A DNA stretch of 64,000 nt from Moringa oleifera (taxonomy: Eukaryota; Streptophyta; Magnoliopsida; Brassicales; Moringaceae): assembly GCA_021397835.1 (NCBI GenBank), contig JAJFZO010000344.1, positions 4,650,001 through 4,714,000 on the forward strand. Direction: 5' to 3'. The position numbers and the translations under genes are program-made. Shown here one piece after another: positions 60,590 to 64,000 of this stretch (the first letter of the stretch is position 1; each line of letters begins with the position of its first letter). The notes below the pieces were generated by a model. The model saw only the letters and a program-made list of their open reading frames with translations, had not been told where the DNA came from and did no database searches.

Positions 60590-63500
60590 TTAATCTAAAA
60601 TCTATATATTTTTTTAGGACGGTGATCATGTAAAATTTTGATAAATTTTATCAAAAATTTATTAATTAAAATATTTAATATAAAATTTTATAACATAAAT
60701 TTTAATTTAAAATTGTTTATGTATTTCAGAAAATATTTAATTTATTATTATTAAAAAATTAAATATTAAATAAATTTTAAATTAAAATTATTGAAAGTTA
60801 AATAATAAACTTGAAATAAATAAAATAATTTATTTAAAATATTTTTAAGATGTTCTGACAACTTATATACTTTTAATATTTCAGAGTTGTTTGAGTTAAA
60901 ATTTAATTTAAATATTAAGATTTGATTTATTATTTTCTAAAAATAAGAATTTGATTGATGATACAAAATAAATATTAAAATTTTATATAAATATTATTAT
61001 TCTTAAGTAATTTAATTTAATTTTTAATTTTTTTATTTTTTTTATTTTTTATTTTATTTATTTATAAAATAAATTTTTTTCAACCCTTTTGATTGTTAAC
61101 TTTTTAAAAATATACATTTTTATCTACTTAATTATTACTAACCTTTTGGCATTGTTCTATAACAAAATCTTTCTGGTCCTATTTTTACTAAATATGATAT
61201 CAATTTAATAAATTAATATTTTTTAAAAAATAAATATTTTATTAAGTAAATTACTCTGAGAACATCACATATAAAGATTACACAAAAAATAATAATATAA
61301 ATTATGAAATATATCAACTTTAAAATGTTAATTATATCACAAATACTTGCATATTGCTTATTATTTCAGGGATTTATAAAAAAAATATATTTATTTGGCA
61401 CTTATATTTAAAAAAAATCTTAATATGAGACTTTTGGTTTATAATTTTTATAAATATCAATAGTTTACGAAGATGTATGTTGCACATGTGATTTTTACTT
61501 GTACAATTATCTTAATCTTTTTTAAATATTATTTTAAAAAATATTTTTTATTTATATCAAACTTAACGAAAATATAAATATTTAAATAAATTAAGAAAAA
61601 CTTAATTTTTACTTATTTTGATAATATTTAAAATGGTGCTAAGGTAATTGTAAAACTACGAGTCACGTGCATAATATATATGTGCAAAACTATTGATATT
61701 AATAAAGATTATAAATAAAAAATTTTTGTTTAGAAATCAAATGAAAATATTAATTTTAAATTAAAATAGTGAGAAAATTAAAAATTTTATTGATGTAATT
61801 AATCAAAAAATTAAAAATAAAAATTTTAAAATAAATATTATCATTAAATAAAATTTATAATTGATTTATTTTTACATAAATAAAATTTAAAAGTCAGAAC
61901 TACTCCACATAAATGTTGATTTAGCGATTTAAATTTTTTAATAAATATTTTTAATTATATATAATTTAATTATTTGTATCTTAACTCCTTATTTTACATA
62001 TATATATATATATATATATACCTTCAAATTTGTATGCTCATTTAATCATATTATATATATATATAATATTTTTAAAATAAAACTAAATAATTGTCACCTT
62101 CCTAATAAGACATATAACAGAATTAGGGAAATTTAAAAGTACATATAAATAATAATTTATTTTTAAAACAATGCAAAAGTACAAATGGAGGAGTGTGCAT
62201 TGATACTTTTTCTATATATAGAAGCTCATTTTGCCAAAAGGCGATATCTTTCACACTTTATAAAGTTCATTTTTAGCAATTTCTGTAGTTGTCATCATTA
62301 GATTTATAATCAATGCTTACACATATTCATTATTTGATTTAATTTTTTATAATTTATATAATAATTACTAAATTATTATGTATTTTTATATATTAAAAAT
62401 GATAATGATTTAATTTAAATCAGTGAATCAAATCTAAGTTTTGTTTTTTTTTGAATAAAATCGAAATCGTTAATTATGATTTTGATTTTAAATCATAAAT
62501 TAAATTAATTAAGATTCAGTTATGATTAATATATTTTATAAAACATAATTTAAAATGGTAGTTTCGAACAATCGGTTTGGTCAATTTTTTAAAATAATAT
62601 TTTAAAAATTAATAATATTAATTTATGATCTTTTAATAAGCTAAATTTATAATTATTTTAATTAAAATAAAATTTTAATTAATAATTATTTGATTTTTAT
62701 TTTTTTGAAAATTTTAATAAAAATTTTGAATCCATTTAGATTAATTTTTTAAGTTAAACTTTAAATTGATCTCTAAATTAATTTTAATCAAAATTTAAAA
62801 ATTTTAATTTTAATTTCCATTCATTTTTTAAAACTTAAGACAATGATTCAAAATTGAAATTAAATCGAACTGGAACTGTAATCACTTCTATTCCGTTTTC
62901 TTATTTACATATTTTAATTTTTTTTTCAATTGTCAAATAAGTCACTTAAACAAGTTTTAACTATCAAATGGATTGTAAAATAAATATGTTGGACATGATA
63001 ATAAAGTACATAATTATTTAATTTTAAAATATTCATGAATATTAACTTACAAATTAATTCTTCTGACAATTAAAAAAAATTAATAATTTCATACATAATC
63101 AATAAAATTCAGATATAAATATAAGAATCTTAGTGGTGTAAGCATTAAAGCAAGGTATCAATCATTTAAATTTGAAAACGACAAGAATAATAAGACATGC
63201 TTTCACTCCATTTTACATTATTGCCATTGAGTAGTAAATGAGATTTTTTAAAATAATATTTTAATTATTAAAAGAATCATGGATCACTGACCATTATTAA
63301 ATTAATCATATAAAAAGATAATTGATAAAATGAATAATTAATTACCACTTTTTAGTAATTAAAAAGGCATTTAAAAAAGCAAAAAAGGGCGTGAACAGTG
63401 CAAGGTTGTCAATAATCACAACTTCTTGGAGGAAAGAGGAAAGTCAAATTGACCTTTTGAAGGTATATATATATATATATAAACAATAAAATAAAGTTTC

Positions 63501-63590
63501 AATAAAACAAAATAAAATAATAAATAAATTATTTTTTGAATAAAACAAAAAAAAAATAGAAATAAAACAAACAAACCGAGAAAAAAAAAA
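60590..63590. other. very AT-rich intergenic block
   Basis: About 3 kb of near-continuous A/T sequence with no coding frame. It includes (AT)n tracts at 61998-62021 and 63463-63481. A stretch at 62440-62890 with AATCGAACTGGAACTGTAA resembles the A/T block near 28450 and could be a related decayed element. Confidence 0.5.
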
Positions 63591-64000
63591 AAAAAGAAGA
63601 AGAAAGTTTACTAATTTTATTTCTCGGTATCTTTGCTCTGTCCTTCGTTTCCGTTTTTCCCACGCTTACTGTCTCATTCTCCCTGCCTTCCCACGAAGCT
63701 TACAGATCTCTCTCTCCTCTTTCAAGCTCAAATCACTGACAAAGCGAGTATGTTTTTCTTTGTTCTTCTCTTTTTTTGATCTTCAATTTCCTAATTATCA
63801 GCTGCTCTGTTTTTTTGGGAGTTTTACTTGATCTGCGACTTCTCATTGTAGCTTAGTATTTGATCGATCCATGTCAAGGTAGTTGTGGGATGGTTTGTTT
63901 TTCCTTTTAATTTGCTAAGCGGTGTTTATTCTATAAACAGTGTGTGTGTGTCTTGATGTTGTTTGATTTAGGGTTTATTTCATCATTTAAAGTTTCTTCT
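63591..64000 (+). promoter_or_regulatory. probable 5' UTR and first intron of a gene leaving the window
   Basis: After the AT-rich block, C/T-rich leader-like sequence (63620-63740, with CTCTCTCTCCTC) ends in GCGA followed by GTATGT at 63748, a typical plant donor. The next 250 bases are T-rich like an intron. No coding sequence is reached, so the gene is unknown. Confidence 0.4.

Overview
This window is nuclear DNA from a dicot plant, probably a perennial with mid-sized, transposon-filled introns; the species cannot be named from the sequence. The evidence is GT-AG introns with AT-rich interiors, plant-only protein families (LONGIFOLIA/TRM, TCP, plant CCCH-SR, a plant complex I subunit), a plant nuclear tRNA-Thr, a Ty1/copia element and several decayed plant LINEs. 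There are no operons; each gene is its own unit.

Layout. 1-4.1 kb: 3' part of a CCCH zinc-finger gene with an SR-rich segment (+). 4.5-8.73 kb: a decayed Ty1/copia retrotransposon (-) with both LTRs, probable target-site duplication and no recognisable gag. 8.74-13.2 kb: no confident gene, but a diverged ~200-bp duplication. 13.2-27.9 kb: a large gene (+) whose protein has about ten repeat units of ~100 residues followed by an FCP1/NIF-type HAD domain lacking the second catalytic aspartate; a dead LINE (14.3-19.0 kb) lies in its probable 5' intron or just upstream. 27.9-32.5 kb: AT-rich intergenic DNA, possibly with a small non-autonomous element. 32.5-38.6 kb: a complete five-exon LONGIFOLIA-like gene (+). 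39.55 kb: tRNA-Thr(CGT) (+). 39.6-44.1 kb: AT-rich intergenic. 44.2-45.3 kb: a CIN-class TCP transcription factor of the TCP5/13/17 type (-). 45.3-52.9 kb: no confident gene, one CT/CA microsatellite. 52.97-58.64 kb: three head-to-tail LINE pieces (+), one carrying a local inversion. 60.0-60.4 kb: a small mitochondrial complex I subunit gene (-). 60.6-63.6 kb: very AT-rich DNA. 63.6-64.0 kb: probable 5' UTR and first intron of another + strand gene that runs off the window.

The genes are functionally unrelated neighbours: RNA processing (CCCH-SR), a possible nuclear pseudophosphatase scaffold, microtubule-linked cell elongation (LONGIFOLIA), leaf growth transcription (TCP) and respiration (complex I). 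The most distinctive object is the repeat-expanded FCP1-like protein, whose repeats show a two-unit higher-order duplication. I saw no CRISPR array, no prokaryotic system and no clearly new multi-gene system. Exon coordinates were set by hand from splice sites, reading frame and remembered family conservation; none was checked against transcripts or databases.
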